Origin: an uncultured Bacteroides sp.
Lineage (GTDB): Bacteria; Bacteroidota; Bacteroidia; Bacteroidales; Bacteroidaceae
Assembly (NCBI GenBank): GCA_902472795.1
Contig: CABROZ010000007.1
Span: 1 to 36,690, forward strand
Length of the DNA stretch: 36,690 nt
Direction: 5' to 3'
Below, piece by piece: positions 1-7,991 of this stretch. The stretch's first letter is position 1. The number at the start of each line of letters is the position of its first letter. The notes under the pieces are model-generated. The model searched no databases, was not told where the DNA came from, and saw nothing but the letters and a program-made list of their open reading frames with translations. The translations under genes and the position numbers were made by a program.

Positions 1-2
1 AG

Positions 3-65
3 TATGAAATGCTTACAATTTCGCGTCGGAAGAAATGCGGCATGACCGAGAAAGCTGTTGGGTGA
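3..65 (+). CDS. Possible 3' end of an upstream gene (partial)
   Basis: Frame 3 is open from the window edge to a TGA at 63-65 and would encode about 20 C-terminal residues rich in Lys and Arg. It is too short to recognise. It is offered only because it is the longest open plus-strand frame at the edge and a purU promoter lies downstream of it. It could be non-coding. Confidence 0.25.
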   Translation, partial: YEMLTISRRKKCGMTEKAVG

Positions 66-144
66 TAAAATTAGGAAAACGGAACTTTAAAGGTGACTTT
101 ATAAACTTATTGCTTGAAAAATTCGTCATTTAACAATAAATCGT

Positions 145-152
145 TATTTTTG
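145..152 (+). promoter_or_regulatory. Promoter -7 element for purU
   Basis: TATTTTTG matches the Bacteroidetes -7 consensus TAnnTTTG and lies 56 bp before the purU ATG. No clear TTTG -33 element is present at 19-21 bp. The rest of 66-208 is AT-rich and holds nothing else I can name. Confidence 0.5.
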
Positions 153-208
153 CCAGCCTAAAAATAAGTATATTGCAAAGAAGTAATTAATAAAAGAGAA
201 TAGGAACG

Positions 209-1063
209 ATGAAAACAGCCAAACTGTTGCTGTATTGCCCTGACCGGCCGGGTATTTTAGCTGAGGTGACGGACTTCATTACGGTGAATAAGGGCAATAT
301 TATCTACTTGGACCAGCATGTGGATCATGTGGAGAACATCTTCTTTATGCGGATAGAGTGGGAATTGAAAGACTTTCTGATACCTCAGGAAAAGATCGAA
401 GATTATTTCGAAACGTTGTATGCACAGAAGTACGGCATGTATTTCCGCTTGTATTTCTCGGACATGACACCACGTATGGCCATTTTTGTGTCGAAGATGT
501 CGCACTGCCTGTTCGACCTGCTGGCACGCTATACGGCAGGCGAATGGAATGTCGAGGTGCCGCTTATCATCAGCAACCATCCGGATCTGCAGCACGTGGC
601 CGAGCGGTTTGGCATCCCGTTCTATCTGTTCCCTATCACGAAGGAGACGAAGGAGGAGCAGGAGAAGCGCGAGATGGAGGTTCTGGCCAAGCATGGGGTG
701 AACTTCATCGTGCTGGCACGCTACATGCAAGTCATTTCGGAACAGCTCATCAATGCTTATCCCAATCGGATTATCAACATCCATCATTCCTTCCTGCCGG
801 CCTTTGTCGGCGCCAAGCCCTATCACGCGGCTTTCGAGCGTGGTGTGAAAATCATAGGAGCCACCAGCCACTATGTCACTACCGAGCTGGATGCCGGACC
901 CATCATCGAGCAGGATGTGGTGCGCATCTCGCACAAGGATACGGTGAACGACCTGGTGAACAAGGGAAAGGATCTGGAGAAAATCGTCCTGTCGAGGGCT
1001 GTGCAGAAGCATATCGAAAGAAAAGTGCTGACGTATAAGAACAAGACAGTCATATTCAGCTGA
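209..1063 (+). CDS. purU: Formyltetrahydrofolate deformylase
   Basis: This cytosolic enzyme hydrolyses 10-formyl-tetrahydrofolate to formate and tetrahydrofolate, balancing one-carbon pools for purine and glycine metabolism. The 284 residues have the usual PurU layout: an N-terminal ACT domain (about 3-80, with PDRPGILAEV) and a formyltransferase-fold domain (about 88-284). The latter carries SNH at 122-124, NIHHSFLPAF at 190-199 and the catalytic ELDAGPII motif with Asp228. The ACT domain separates it from GAR transformylase PurN, which shares the catalytic core. It is followed after 43 bp by hisH on the same strand and may be cotranscribed. Histidine and purine metabolism share the AICAR node, which makes the neighbourhood sensible. 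Length and motifs are normal. Confidence 0.93.
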   Translation: MKTAKLLLYCPDRPGILAEVTDFITVNKGNIIYLDQHVDHVENIFFMRIEWELKDFLIPQEKIEDYFETLYAQKYGMYFRLYFSDMTPRMAIFVSKMSHCLFDLLARYTAGEWNVEVPLIISNHPDLQHVAERFGIPFYLFPITKETKEEQEKREMEVLAKHGVNFIVLARYMQVISEQLINAYPNRIINIHHSFLPAFVGAKPYHAAFERGVKIIGATSHYVTTELDAGPIIEQDVVRISHKDTVNDLVNKGKDLEKIVLSRAVQKHIERKVLTYKNKTVIFS

Positions 1064-1106
1064 CGTCGTCAGCATACAGCTCGATAGAACAAAAAGGTAA
1101 GTAGCT

Positions 1107-1697
1107 ATGAAGGTTGCAATTATCAAATACAATGCGGGCAATGTTTGCTCGGTCGATTATGCGCTGAAGCGCTTGGGAGTGGAGCCGGTAGTCACGGCCG
1201 ATAAGGAAGAGTTGCTCGGAGCCGACAAGATAATCTTTCCGGGTGTTGGCGAGGCGGAAACGACCATGCAGTTCTTGCGCTCGTGCGGGATGGATCGTCT
1301 GATAAAGGAGTTCAGGCAACCCGTATTGGGCATCTGCCTGGGCATGCAGCTGATGTGCCGCCATTCCGAAGAAGGCGATGTGGACTGCCTGGGCATCTTT
1401 GATGCCGACGTGAAACGCTTTGTGCCCTCGAGGCACGAAGACAAAGTGCCCCACATGGGATGGAATACGATAGAACAGACGCGAAGCCACCTGTTCGACG
1501 GCTTTACAAAGGAAGAGTACGTTTACTTTGTCCACAGCTACTATGTGCCGGTCAATGATTGTACGGCTGCTGTGACCGACTATATCCATCCGTTCAGTGC
1601 TGCCTTGCACAAGGATAATTTCTATGCCACCCAGTTCCATCCGGAGAAGAGCGGCAGTGTGGGCGAGCGCATATTGAGCAACTTTTTAGCGTTGTGA
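1107..1697 (+). CDS. hisH: Imidazole glycerol phosphate synthase, glutaminase subunit
   Basis: HisH releases ammonia from glutamine and channels it to HisF, which makes imidazole glycerol phosphate and AICAR in histidine synthesis. The 196-residue protein is a class I glutamine amidotransferase. The nucleophile Cys77 sits in GICLGMQLM, and the His178/Glu180 pair lies in QFHPEKSG. The N-terminal KYNAGNVCSVDYAL is typical of HisH. It is the first of four consecutive histidine genes (H, A, F, IE). The early-pathway genes (hisG, D, C, B) are not in this window, so the pathway is split or continues elsewhere. Confidence 0.95.
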   Translation: MKVAIIKYNAGNVCSVDYALKRLGVEPVVTADKEELLGADKIIFPGVGEAETTMQFLRSCGMDRLIKEFRQPVLGICLGMQLMCRHSEEGDVDCLGIFDADVKRFVPSRHEDKVPHMGWNTIEQTRSHLFDGFTKEEYVYFVHSYYVPVNDCTAAVTDYIHPFSAALHKDNFYATQFHPEKSGSVGERILSNFLAL

Positions 1698-1737
1698 CAT
1701 CATATTATAATCGTATATCTTTTATTTTCGAATATCC

Positions 1738-2460
1738 ATGATAGAACTCATTCCGGCCATCGATATTATAGGTGGAAAGTGTGTGCGCCTTTCTCAGGGC
1801 GACTATAGCAGCAAGAAGGTATATAATGACGACCCGTTGGAGGTGGCGAAAGAACTGGAAGCTCATGGCATCCGGCGCCTGCATGTGGTCGATCTGGACG
1901 GAGCCGCATCCCGGCACGTCGTCAACTATCACACCTTGCAGCGGATAGCCTCAGGAACATCGTTGGTGATTGATTTCGGAGGAGGAGTGAAGACAGATGA
2001 AGACCTGAAGATAGCCTTCGAGAACGGTGCGCAGATGGTCACCGGCGGCAGTGTGGCCGTGACCGATCCGGAACTGTTCTCCCATTGGCTCGCAGACTAT
2101 GGTCCGGAAAGAATCATCTTGGGAGCCGACGTGAAGGATGAAAAGGTTGCAGTCAACGGGTGGAAGGAAGAGAGCGCCTGGAAACTGTTCCCCTTTCTGG
2201 AAGACTATCATGCCCGGGGGGTCACGAAAGTGATATGTACCGACATCGGTTGCGACGGCATGTTGCAGGGCCCGTCGGTCGAGTTGTACAAGAAGATATT
2301 GGACCGTTTCCCCGATCTTCACCTGATAGCAAGTGGAGGCGTGGGCAGCATGGCCGACGTCGATGCACTGGAGGCGGCGAAAGTACCGGCCGTCATCTTC
2401 GGAAAAGCATTGTACGAAGGCCGCATCACGCTGAAGGAGATAGAACGGAAATTGGCCTGA
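1738..2460 (+). CDS. hisA: ProFAR isomerase (HisA)
   Basis: HisA converts ProFAR to PRFAR by an Amadori rearrangement, the step before HisHF. The 240-residue single-domain (beta/alpha)8 barrel has the two acid/base aspartates at the expected places: Asp9 in LIPAIDI and Asp131 in ILGADVKD. Phosphate-binding glycine loops are visible as FGGGV near 80-84 and ASGGVGS near the C-terminus. It starts 40 bp after hisH and precedes hisF by 64 bp. The family is homologous to HisF, but the DIIGGKCVRL start and gene order identify HisA. Confidence 0.95.
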   Translation: MIELIPAIDIIGGKCVRLSQGDYSSKKVYNDDPLEVAKELEAHGIRRLHVVDLDGAASRHVVNYHTLQRIASGTSLVIDFGGGVKTDEDLKIAFENGAQMVTGGSVAVTDPELFSHWLADYGPERIILGADVKDEKVAVNGWKEESAWKLFPFLEDYHARGVTKVICTDIGCDGMLQGPSVELYKKILDRFPDLHLIASGGVGSMADVDALEAAKVPAVIFGKALYEGRITLKEIERKLA

Positions 2461-2524
2461 AGGCAACCGCTGCATGGAGGGCGGTATATGAATCAGAGAA
2501 GTGTGAATCTAAAATAATAGAATT

Positions 2525-3280
2525 GTGTTAGCGAAAAGAATAATCCCCTGCCTTGACATCAAGAACGGGCAGACCGTGAAAGGCACCAATTTCGTAAACC
2601 TGCGCCAGGCGGGCGACCCGGTCGAACTGGCCCGCGCCTACAGCCGGCAGGGAGCCGACGAACTGGTCTTTCTGGACATTACTGCCAGCTTCGAGGGACG
2701 TAAGACCTTTGTCGAGTTGGTAAAGCGTATCGCAGCCAACATCAGTATTCCGTTTACGGTAGGTGGCGGCATCCACGAACTGAGCGATGTGGACCGTTTG
2801 CTGAACGCCGGTGCCGATAAGATATCGGTCAATTCGGCTGCCATCCGTCAGCCGGAACTGATTGACGAGATAGCCAAGCACTTCGGGTCGCAGGTATGTG
2901 TGCTCGCAGTCGATGCCAAACTGTCCGAGAAAGGGTGGTGGTGCTACCTGAACGGCGGAAGAGTGGAGACCGACAAAGAATTGTTTGCCTGGACCAAAGA
3001 GGCTCAGGAGCGGGGTGCGGGTGAGGTGCTGTTTACCAGCATGAACCACGATGGCGTGAAGAACGGTTATGCCAACGAAGCCCTCTCGGCCTTGTCGGAA
3101 GCCTTGTCCATACCGGTTATAGCCTCGGGTGGTGCCGGTAAAAAGGAACATTTCAGAGACGTTTTTATAGAAGGAAAGGCCGATGCCGCGTTGGCTGCCA
3201 GTGTTTTTCATTTCGGAGAAATAAAGATTCCCGAATTAAAATCGTATCTTTGCACCCAAGGTATTGCAATGAGACGCTAA
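2525..3280 (+). CDS. hisF: Imidazole glycerol phosphate synthase, cyclase subunit
   Basis: HisF uses ammonia from HisH to cyclise PRFAR into imidazole glycerol phosphate plus AICAR. The 251-residue barrel has catalytic Asp11 (PCLDIKNG) and Asp130 (AVDAK). The start is GTG at 2525; it gives the canonical LAKRIIPCLD N-terminus, and no in-frame ATG could replace it without cutting into the barrel. It lies between hisA and hisIE on the same strand. A good TAnnTTTG -7 box is embedded in its last codons and may give hisIE its own promoter. Confidence 0.95.
   Translation: MLAKRIIPCLDIKNGQTVKGTNFVNLRQAGDPVELARAYSRQGADELVFLDITASFEGRKTFVELVKRIAANISIPFTVGGGIHELSDVDRLLNAGADKISVNSAAIRQPELIDEIAKHFGSQVCVLAVDAKLSEKGWWCYLNGGRVETDKELFAWTKEAQERGAGEVLFTSMNHDGVKNGYANEALSALSEALSIPVIASGGAGKKEHFRDVFIEGKADAALAASVFHFGEIKIPELKSYLCTQGIAMRR
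3245..3252 (+). promoter_or_regulatory. Candidate internal promoter (-7) in the 3' end of hisF
   Basis: TATCTTTG followed by CA is a near-ideal Bacteroidetes -7 box, 63 bp before hisIE. It is inside hisF coding sequence (Ser-Tyr-Leu-Cys codons), and no TTTG -33 element stands at the right distance, so it may be fortuitous. Confidence 0.35.
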
Positions 3281-3314
3281 GTTGGTCTGTAAATAACTAA
3301 ATTTTTGAATAGAA

Positions 3315-3920
3315 ATGGATTTTGATAAGATGAACGGACTCGTTCCGGCAATCATACAGGACGCCGATACGGCAAAAGTCCTGATGCTTGGCTTTATGAA
3401 CAAAGAAGCCTATGACAAGACGGTAGAAACCGGAAAAGTAACCTTCTACAGTCGGACAAAGCACCGCCTGTGGACAAAAGGTGAAGAAAGCGGTAACTTC
3501 CTGAACGTAGTTTCCATGAAGGAAGATTGCGACAAGGATACACTGCTGATTCAGGTCCATCCGGTAGGCCCGGTATGCCATCTTGGAACAGATACCTGCT
3601 GGGGCGACAAGAACGAAGAACCGGTCATGTTCCTGAAGACGTTGCAGGACTTCATCGATAAGCGCCATGAGGAAATGCCCGAAGGCTCCTACACGACCAG
3701 CCTCTTCCGTTCCGGTGTCAACAAGATGGCCCAGAAGGTAGGTGAAGAAGCAGTCGAAACGGTGATCGAAGCTTGCAACGGTACCGACGAGCGGCTGATT
3801 TACGAAGGAGCCGATTTGCTGTATCACCTCATCGTTCTGCTGACATCCAAGGGATACCGCATCGAAGATCTGGCTCGCGAATTGCAGGAACGTCACAGTG
3901 CTACCTGGAAAAAACATTGA
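3315..3920 (+). CDS. hisIE: Bifunctional phosphoribosyl-AMP cyclohydrolase / phosphoribosyl-ATP pyrophosphatase
   Basis: This fused enzyme carries out steps 2 and 3 of histidine synthesis (PR-ATP to PR-AMP to ProFAR). Of 201 residues, about 1-105 form the HisI cyclohydrolase, with metal-binding cysteines Cys72 (EDCDKD), Cys88 and Cys95 (VCHLGTDTCW). About 108-201 form the HisE pyrophosphohydrolase, a MazG-like helical domain with GEEAVETVIEA near 140-150. This fusion is normal for Bacteroidetes. It is 34 bp after hisF and ends 39 bp before an FtsE-type ATPase gene. Confidence 0.95.
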   Translation: MDFDKMNGLVPAIIQDADTAKVLMLGFMNKEAYDKTVETGKVTFYSRTKHRLWTKGEESGNFLNVVSMKEDCDKDTLLIQVHPVGPVCHLGTDTCWGDKNEEPVMFLKTLQDFIDKRHEEMPEGSYTTSLFRSGVNKMAQKVGEEAVETVIEACNGTDERLIYEGADLLYHLIVLLTSKGYRIEDLARELQERHSATWKKH

Positions 3921-3959
3921 TAAGAAGGGCGGTATAGGCCGAAGACGGACAGTGGAATC

Positions 3960-4646
3960 ATGGAGGATGTACTGATCAAATACGAGCATGTAGAAATACG
4001 CCAGCAGGAGCTGAGTGTGTTGAACGACGTGAACCTTCAGTTTCGCAGAGGAGAGTTTATCTTCTTGATAGGAAAGGTCGGTTCGGGCAAGACCAGTTTG
4101 CTGAAGACATTTTACGGAGAACTGGATATCGCAGCCGGCCATGCCGAGGTGTTGGGGTATGACATGTGCCATATCAGACGGAAACACATTCCCCAGCTGC
4201 GTCGCAAGTTAGGCATCGTATTTCAGGATTTCCAGCTTCTCATCGACCGGACGGTGAATGACAATCTGGAGTTTGTACTTCGGGCTACCGGTTGGAAGAA
4301 CAAGGCCGAAATAAAAGAGCGCATCGCCGAAGTGCTTGATTTGGTAGGGATGAGCAATAAGGGATACAAATTCCCCAACGAGCTGTCCGGAGGCGAACAG
4401 CAGCGCATCGTGATAGCCCGTGCCGTGCTGAATGCACCGGAAATCATTCTGGCCGATGAACCGACGGGCAATCTGGATGCCGAAACCGGGCATGCCATTG
4501 TGAATCTGCTGCACGGCTTGAGCGAGCAGGGCTCGCTGGTGGTGATGACAACACATAATATGCAGTTGCTTCGTGAATTTTCGGGACGGATATATCGCTG
4601 CTCCGAACATCACATTGAGGAAGTGACAGAAAAAGAAGGAATATGA
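3960..4646 (+). CDS. ftsE: FtsE-type ABC transporter ATPase
   Basis: This is an ATP-binding cassette protein of 228 residues with no membrane segments. It shows Walker A GKVGSGKT (38-45), Q-loop Gln89, signature LSGGEQQR (142-149), Walker B IILADEPTGN (162-171) and switch His199 in TTHN. The sequence pattern fits the FtsE/LolD/MacB subfamily. FtsE works with the membrane protein FtsX to control septal peptidoglycan hydrolases during division. No ftsX or other permease is next to it here, so the FtsE name is an inference from overall pattern; a LolD-like role is the main alternative. It follows hisIE by 39 bp and is probably cotranscribed. Confidence 0.8.
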   Translation: MEDVLIKYEHVEIRQQELSVLNDVNLQFRRGEFIFLIGKVGSGKTSLLKTFYGELDIAAGHAEVLGYDMCHIRRKHIPQLRRKLGIVFQDFQLLIDRTVNDNLEFVLRATGWKNKAEIKERIAEVLDLVGMSNKGYKFPNELSGGEQQRIVIARAVLNAPEIILADEPTGNLDAETGHAIVNLLHGLSEQGSLVVMTTHNMQLLREFSGRIYRCSEHHIEEVTEKEGI

Positions 4647-4714
4647 ATAAGAAGTTGTAGGCAGACATGCCTTTCGACTTGAAACTATAAACTAAAATAA
4701 ATATAAGAACGAAA

Positions 4715-6031
4715 ATGAAAGTATTAAAGTTTGGAGGTACTTCAGTAGGCTCGGCTCAACGGATGAAAGAAGTGGCCAAATTGATTACCGATGGTGAACG
4801 TAAGATTGTGGTCCTTTCAGCCATGTCGGGTACCACAAACACATTAGTGGAGATTTCGGATTATCTGTACAAGAAGAATCCGGAGGGTGCTAATGAGATT
4901 ATCAATAAGCTGGAAGCTAAATATCGCCAGCACATTGATGAGCTTTATGCTACTTCTGAGTATAAGCAAAAAGGCTTGGAATTAATCAAATCGCATTTCG
5001 ATTATATCCGTTCTTATACAAAGGATCTTTTTACCTTGTTCGAAGAAAAGGTGATTCTGGCTCAGGGAGAACTGATTTCTACCTCCATGATGAATTACTA
5101 TCTGCAGGAATGCGGGGTGAAATCGGTATTGCTGCCGGCTCTTGAGTTCATGCGCACCGATAAGAATGCAGAACCGGATCCGGTTTACATAAAGGAGAAG
5201 CTGCAGCTGCAACTGGATCTGTATCCCGATGCGGAAATCTACATTACGCAGGGTTTCATCTGCCGCAATGCATATGGCGAAATTGACAACCTGCAGCGTG
5301 GAGGAAGCGACTATACCGCTTCGCTGATCGGTGCTGCGGTGAATGCAGAGGAGATACAGATCTGGACCGACATTGACGGCATGCATAACAACGACCCCCG
5401 CGTGGTCGATAAGACATCGCCCGTTCGTCATCTGCACTTCGAAGAGGCTGCCGAATTGGCCTACTTTGGTGCCAAGATTCTGCATCCTACCTGCATCCAG
5501 CCGGCGAAATACGCCAATATTCCCGTGCGTTTGCTGAACACGATGGATCCGAAGGCTCCCGGCACACTGATTTCCAACGATACCGAGAAAGGCAAGATCA
5601 AGGCTGTTGCCGCCAAGGACAACATCACGGCCATCAAAATCAAGTCGAGCCGCATGCTGTTGGCCTATGGCTTCCTGCGCAAGGTCTTTGAAATCTTCGA
5701 AAGCTATCAGACTTCTATCGACATGATCTGCACCTCCGAGGTAGGGGTTTCCGTATCGATCGACAATACGAAGCACCTGAATGAGATTTTGGACGATCTG
5801 AAGAAGTATGGTACGGTGACGGTCGATAAAGACATGTGCATCATCTGTGTCGTGGGCGATCTGGAATGGGAGAACGTTGGCTTTGAAGCCAAGGCGCTCG
5901 ATGCCATGCGTGATATTCCTGTCCGTATGATTTCTTTTGGAGGAAGTAATTACAATATTTCATTCCTTATTCGTGAATGTGATAAGAAGCGGGCGTTGCA
6001 ATCGCTTAGCGACATGTTATTCAACGAATAA
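4715..6031 (+). CDS. lysC: Monofunctional aspartate kinase
   Basis: Aspartate kinase phosphorylates aspartate, the first step towards lysine, diaminopimelate, threonine and methionine. The 438-residue protein has the amino-acid kinase fold with KFGGTSVGSAQRM at 5-17, a GGSDYTASLIGAA motif near 197-209, and two C-terminal ACT domains (about 310-438, with SVSIDNT and the MISFGGSNYNISFLI end). There is no homoserine dehydrogenase fusion. It is followed 132 bp later by lysA, so both ends of the lysine branch lie together, which fits feedback by lysine through the ACT domains. No lysine riboswitch is visible upstream. Confidence 0.93.
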   Translation: MKVLKFGGTSVGSAQRMKEVAKLITDGERKIVVLSAMSGTTNTLVEISDYLYKKNPEGANEIINKLEAKYRQHIDELYATSEYKQKGLELIKSHFDYIRSYTKDLFTLFEEKVILAQGELISTSMMNYYLQECGVKSVLLPALEFMRTDKNAEPDPVYIKEKLQLQLDLYPDAEIYITQGFICRNAYGEIDNLQRGGSDYTASLIGAAVNAEEIQIWTDIDGMHNNDPRVVDKTSPVRHLHFEEAAELAYFGAKILHPTCIQPAKYANIPVRLLNTMDPKAPGTLISNDTEKGKIKAVAAKDNITAIKIKSSRMLLAYGFLRKVFEIFESYQTSIDMICTSEVGVSVSIDNTKHLNEILDDLKKYGTVTVDKDMCIICVVGDLEWENVGFEAKALDAMRDIPVRMISFGGSNYNISFLIRECDKKRALQSLSDMLFNE

Positions 6032-6163
6032 GCCGGAGTGAATATCAACACTGATATGGAACGCGCATTATATGGACTGCACGGACTGATGACAGGAAAC
6101 GTCGCCGTGGAGTTTGTATAATCCGCGTTCTTTACATGTAACTGAACAAAGTATTATCGATTT

Positions 6164-7333
6164 ATGAAAGGAACATTCCCTGTTGACAAGTTTCGCGAGT
6201 TGCGAACCCCTTTTTACTATTATGATACGAAAGTGCTGCGTGATACGTTGGATTGTATCCGGCGGGAAGTAGCGAAGTACGATCGTTATGTGGTGCATTA
6301 TGCCGTAAAGGCAAATGCCAATCCTAAACTTCTGACGATTATCCGCGAGAGTGGATTAGGTGCCGACTGCGTGAGTGGCGGTGAGATACGTGCAGCGGTA
6401 AAGGCCGGTTTCCCTGCCAATAAGATTGTCTATGCCGGTGTTGGCAAAGCCGATTGGGAAATTGAACTGGGACTGGATTGTAACATTTACTGCTTCAATG
6501 TAGAGTCCATCCCCGAGCTGGAGGTTATCAACGAACTGGCTGCTGCGAAAGGCAAGGTGGCCAATGTAGCCTTCCGTATCAACCCTAATGTGGGAGCCCA
6601 TACTCATGCCAATATCACAACGGGATTGGCAGAGAACAAATTCGGTATCAGCATGGCCGATATGGACCGTGTGATTGATATTGCTCAGGGACTTAAGAAT
6701 GTGAAGTTCATAGGTCTGCATTTTCATATCGGTTCGCAGATTCTGGATATGGGTGACTTTGCAGCTTTGTGCAATCGTGTGAATGAATTGCTTGACAAGC
6801 TGGAAGCCCGACAAATCAAGATCGAATATGTGAATGTTGGAGGAGGCCTGGGCATTGATTATGCGCACCCCAACCGTCAGCCCATTCCTGACTTCAAGAG
6901 CTATTTCGAGACTTATGACAACTGCCTGAAACTGCGTCCTTACCAGACTTTGCATTTTGAATTGGGACGTTCGGTGGTAGCACAGTGTGGTTCGTTGATA
7001 TCAAAAGTCCTTTATGTGAAACAGGGCACCAACAAGCAGTTTGCTATTCTAGATGCCGGCATGACCGACTTAATTCGTCCGGCCCTGTACCAGGCTTACC
7101 ATAAAATAGAAAATATAACTTCAGACGAAGCTCCCGAGACGTACGATGTGGTAGGACCTATCTGTGAGTCTTCGGATGTATTCGGCAAGGCCATCGATTT
7201 GAATAAGGTGAAACGTGGTGATCTGTTGGCTTTGCGTTCAGCAGGGGCTTACGGCGAAATTATGGCTTCAAGTTACAACTGCCGTGAATTGCCGCAAAGC
7301 TACACATCCGATGAATATAATTTCTTTGTATAA
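6164..7333 (+). CDS. lysA: Diaminopimelate decarboxylase
   Basis: This PLP enzyme decarboxylates meso-diaminopimelate to lysine. The 389-residue fold-type III protein has the Schiff-base lysine Lys49 in VVHYAVKANAN. GLHFHIGSQI lies in the barrel, and GPICESSDVFGK near residue 330 supplies the second active-site cysteine in the alanine-racemase-like dimer interface. The GAYGEIMASSYNCREL end is typical. It is preceded by a 132-bp gap containing a 10-bp palindrome TTACATGTAA (6132-6141) but no clear -7 box, and followed by ferritin with its own promoter. Confidence 0.94.
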   Translation: MKGTFPVDKFRELRTPFYYYDTKVLRDTLDCIRREVAKYDRYVVHYAVKANANPKLLTIIRESGLGADCVSGGEIRAAVKAGFPANKIVYAGVGKADWEIELGLDCNIYCFNVESIPELEVINELAAAKGKVANVAFRINPNVGAHTHANITTGLAENKFGISMADMDRVIDIAQGLKNVKFIGLHFHIGSQILDMGDFAALCNRVNELLDKLEARQIKIEYVNVGGGLGIDYAHPNRQPIPDFKSYFETYDNCLKLRPYQTLHFELGRSVVAQCGSLISKVLYVKQGTNKQFAILDAGMTDLIRPALYQAYHKIENITSDEAPETYDVVGPICESSDVFGKAIDLNKVKRGDLLALRSAGAYGEIMASSYNCRELPQSYTSDEYNFFV

Positions 7334-7371
7334 ATAATGTTTTTTTAAGAACAATGAAGTTGTATCATTGC

Positions 7372-7379
7372 TATATTTG
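7372..7379 (+). promoter_or_regulatory. Promoter -7 element for ferritin
   Basis: TATATTTG matches TAnnTTTG exactly and lies 38 bp before the ferritin ATG, in the lysA-ferritin gap. The -33 region is T-rich but lacks TTTG at the ideal distance. Confidence 0.6.
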
Positions 7380-7417
7380 TAACGGTTTCAAAAACTAATT
7401 ATTTAATATATACATCT

Positions 7418-7900
7418 ATGTTAACAGAGAAATTACAAAATGCAATCAATGAGCAGATTACGGCTGAAATGTGGTCATCTAATCTGTATTTGGCAATGTC
7501 CTTCTATATGGAAAAGGAAGGGTATTGCGGAATGTCTTCCTGGTTGAAAAAGCAGTCTGATGAAGAGCGTGCTCATGCATGTGAGTTGGCTTCTTATACC
7601 ATCAAGCGTGGCGGAAAGGCTGTTCTGGATAAAGTTGATGTAGTTCCGAACGACTTTGGAACTCCGTTGGAAGTGTTCGAACAGGTATATGAGCATGAAT
7701 GCCGTGTATCCAAACTGATTGATGAGCTCGTGGATGTAGCTGCTTCCGAGAAGGATAAGGCTTCACAGGATTTCTTGTGGGGATTTGTTCGCGAACAGGT
7801 AGAAGAAGAAGCTACTGCTGCCGGCATTGTCGATATGATCAAGAAAGCCGGAGCTGCCGGTCTGTTCTTCGTTGATGCTAAGTTGGGAGAGCGTAAATAA
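7418..7900 (+). CDS. ftnA: Ferritin (non-haem iron storage)
   Basis: Ferritin oxidises Fe(II) and stores it as a mineral core in a 24-subunit cytosolic shell, limiting Fenton chemistry in an anaerobe facing oxygen. The 160-residue protein has all ferroxidase-centre residues in place: Glu17, Glu50 and His53 (EERAHA), Glu94, Gln127 and Glu130 (REQVEEE). The absence of a haem-ligand methionine pattern and the length favour bacterial FtnA over bacterioferritin. It has its own promoter and ends at a strong hairpin terminator, so it is probably a single-gene unit. Confidence 0.94.
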   Translation: MLTEKLQNAINEQITAEMWSSNLYLAMSFYMEKEGYCGMSSWLKKQSDEERAHACELASYTIKRGGKAVLDKVDVVPNDFGTPLEVFEQVYEHECRVSKLIDELVDVAASEKDKASQDFLWGFVREQVEEEATAAGIVDMIKKAGAAGLFFVDAKLGERK

Positions 7901-7918
7901 GCAAGTCCAATAAAACAG

Positions 7919-7970
7919 GAAGCGGTAAAGTCGTCGGATGTGTCCGGCTCTCTTTACCGCTTCTTTGTTT
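7919..7970 (+). terminator. Rho-independent terminator after ferritin
   Basis: A perfect 12-bp stem (GAAGCGGTAAAG at 7919-7930 with CTTTACCGCTTC at 7952-7963) encloses a smaller CGGA/TCCG hairpin and is followed by a T-rich run. The convergent kbl gene stops at 7992, so it may also limit antisense transcription. Confidence 0.88.
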
Positions 7971-7991
7971 TTATCAGGTGAGTGGGTTACG

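Noticed and set aside
257..1141. 294-codon minus-strand reading frame
   Set aside because: It is antisense to purU, which has full family motifs.
4647..4714. Lysine riboswitch before lysC
   Set aside because: The gap is only 68 bp, too short for the L-box, and has no matching helices.
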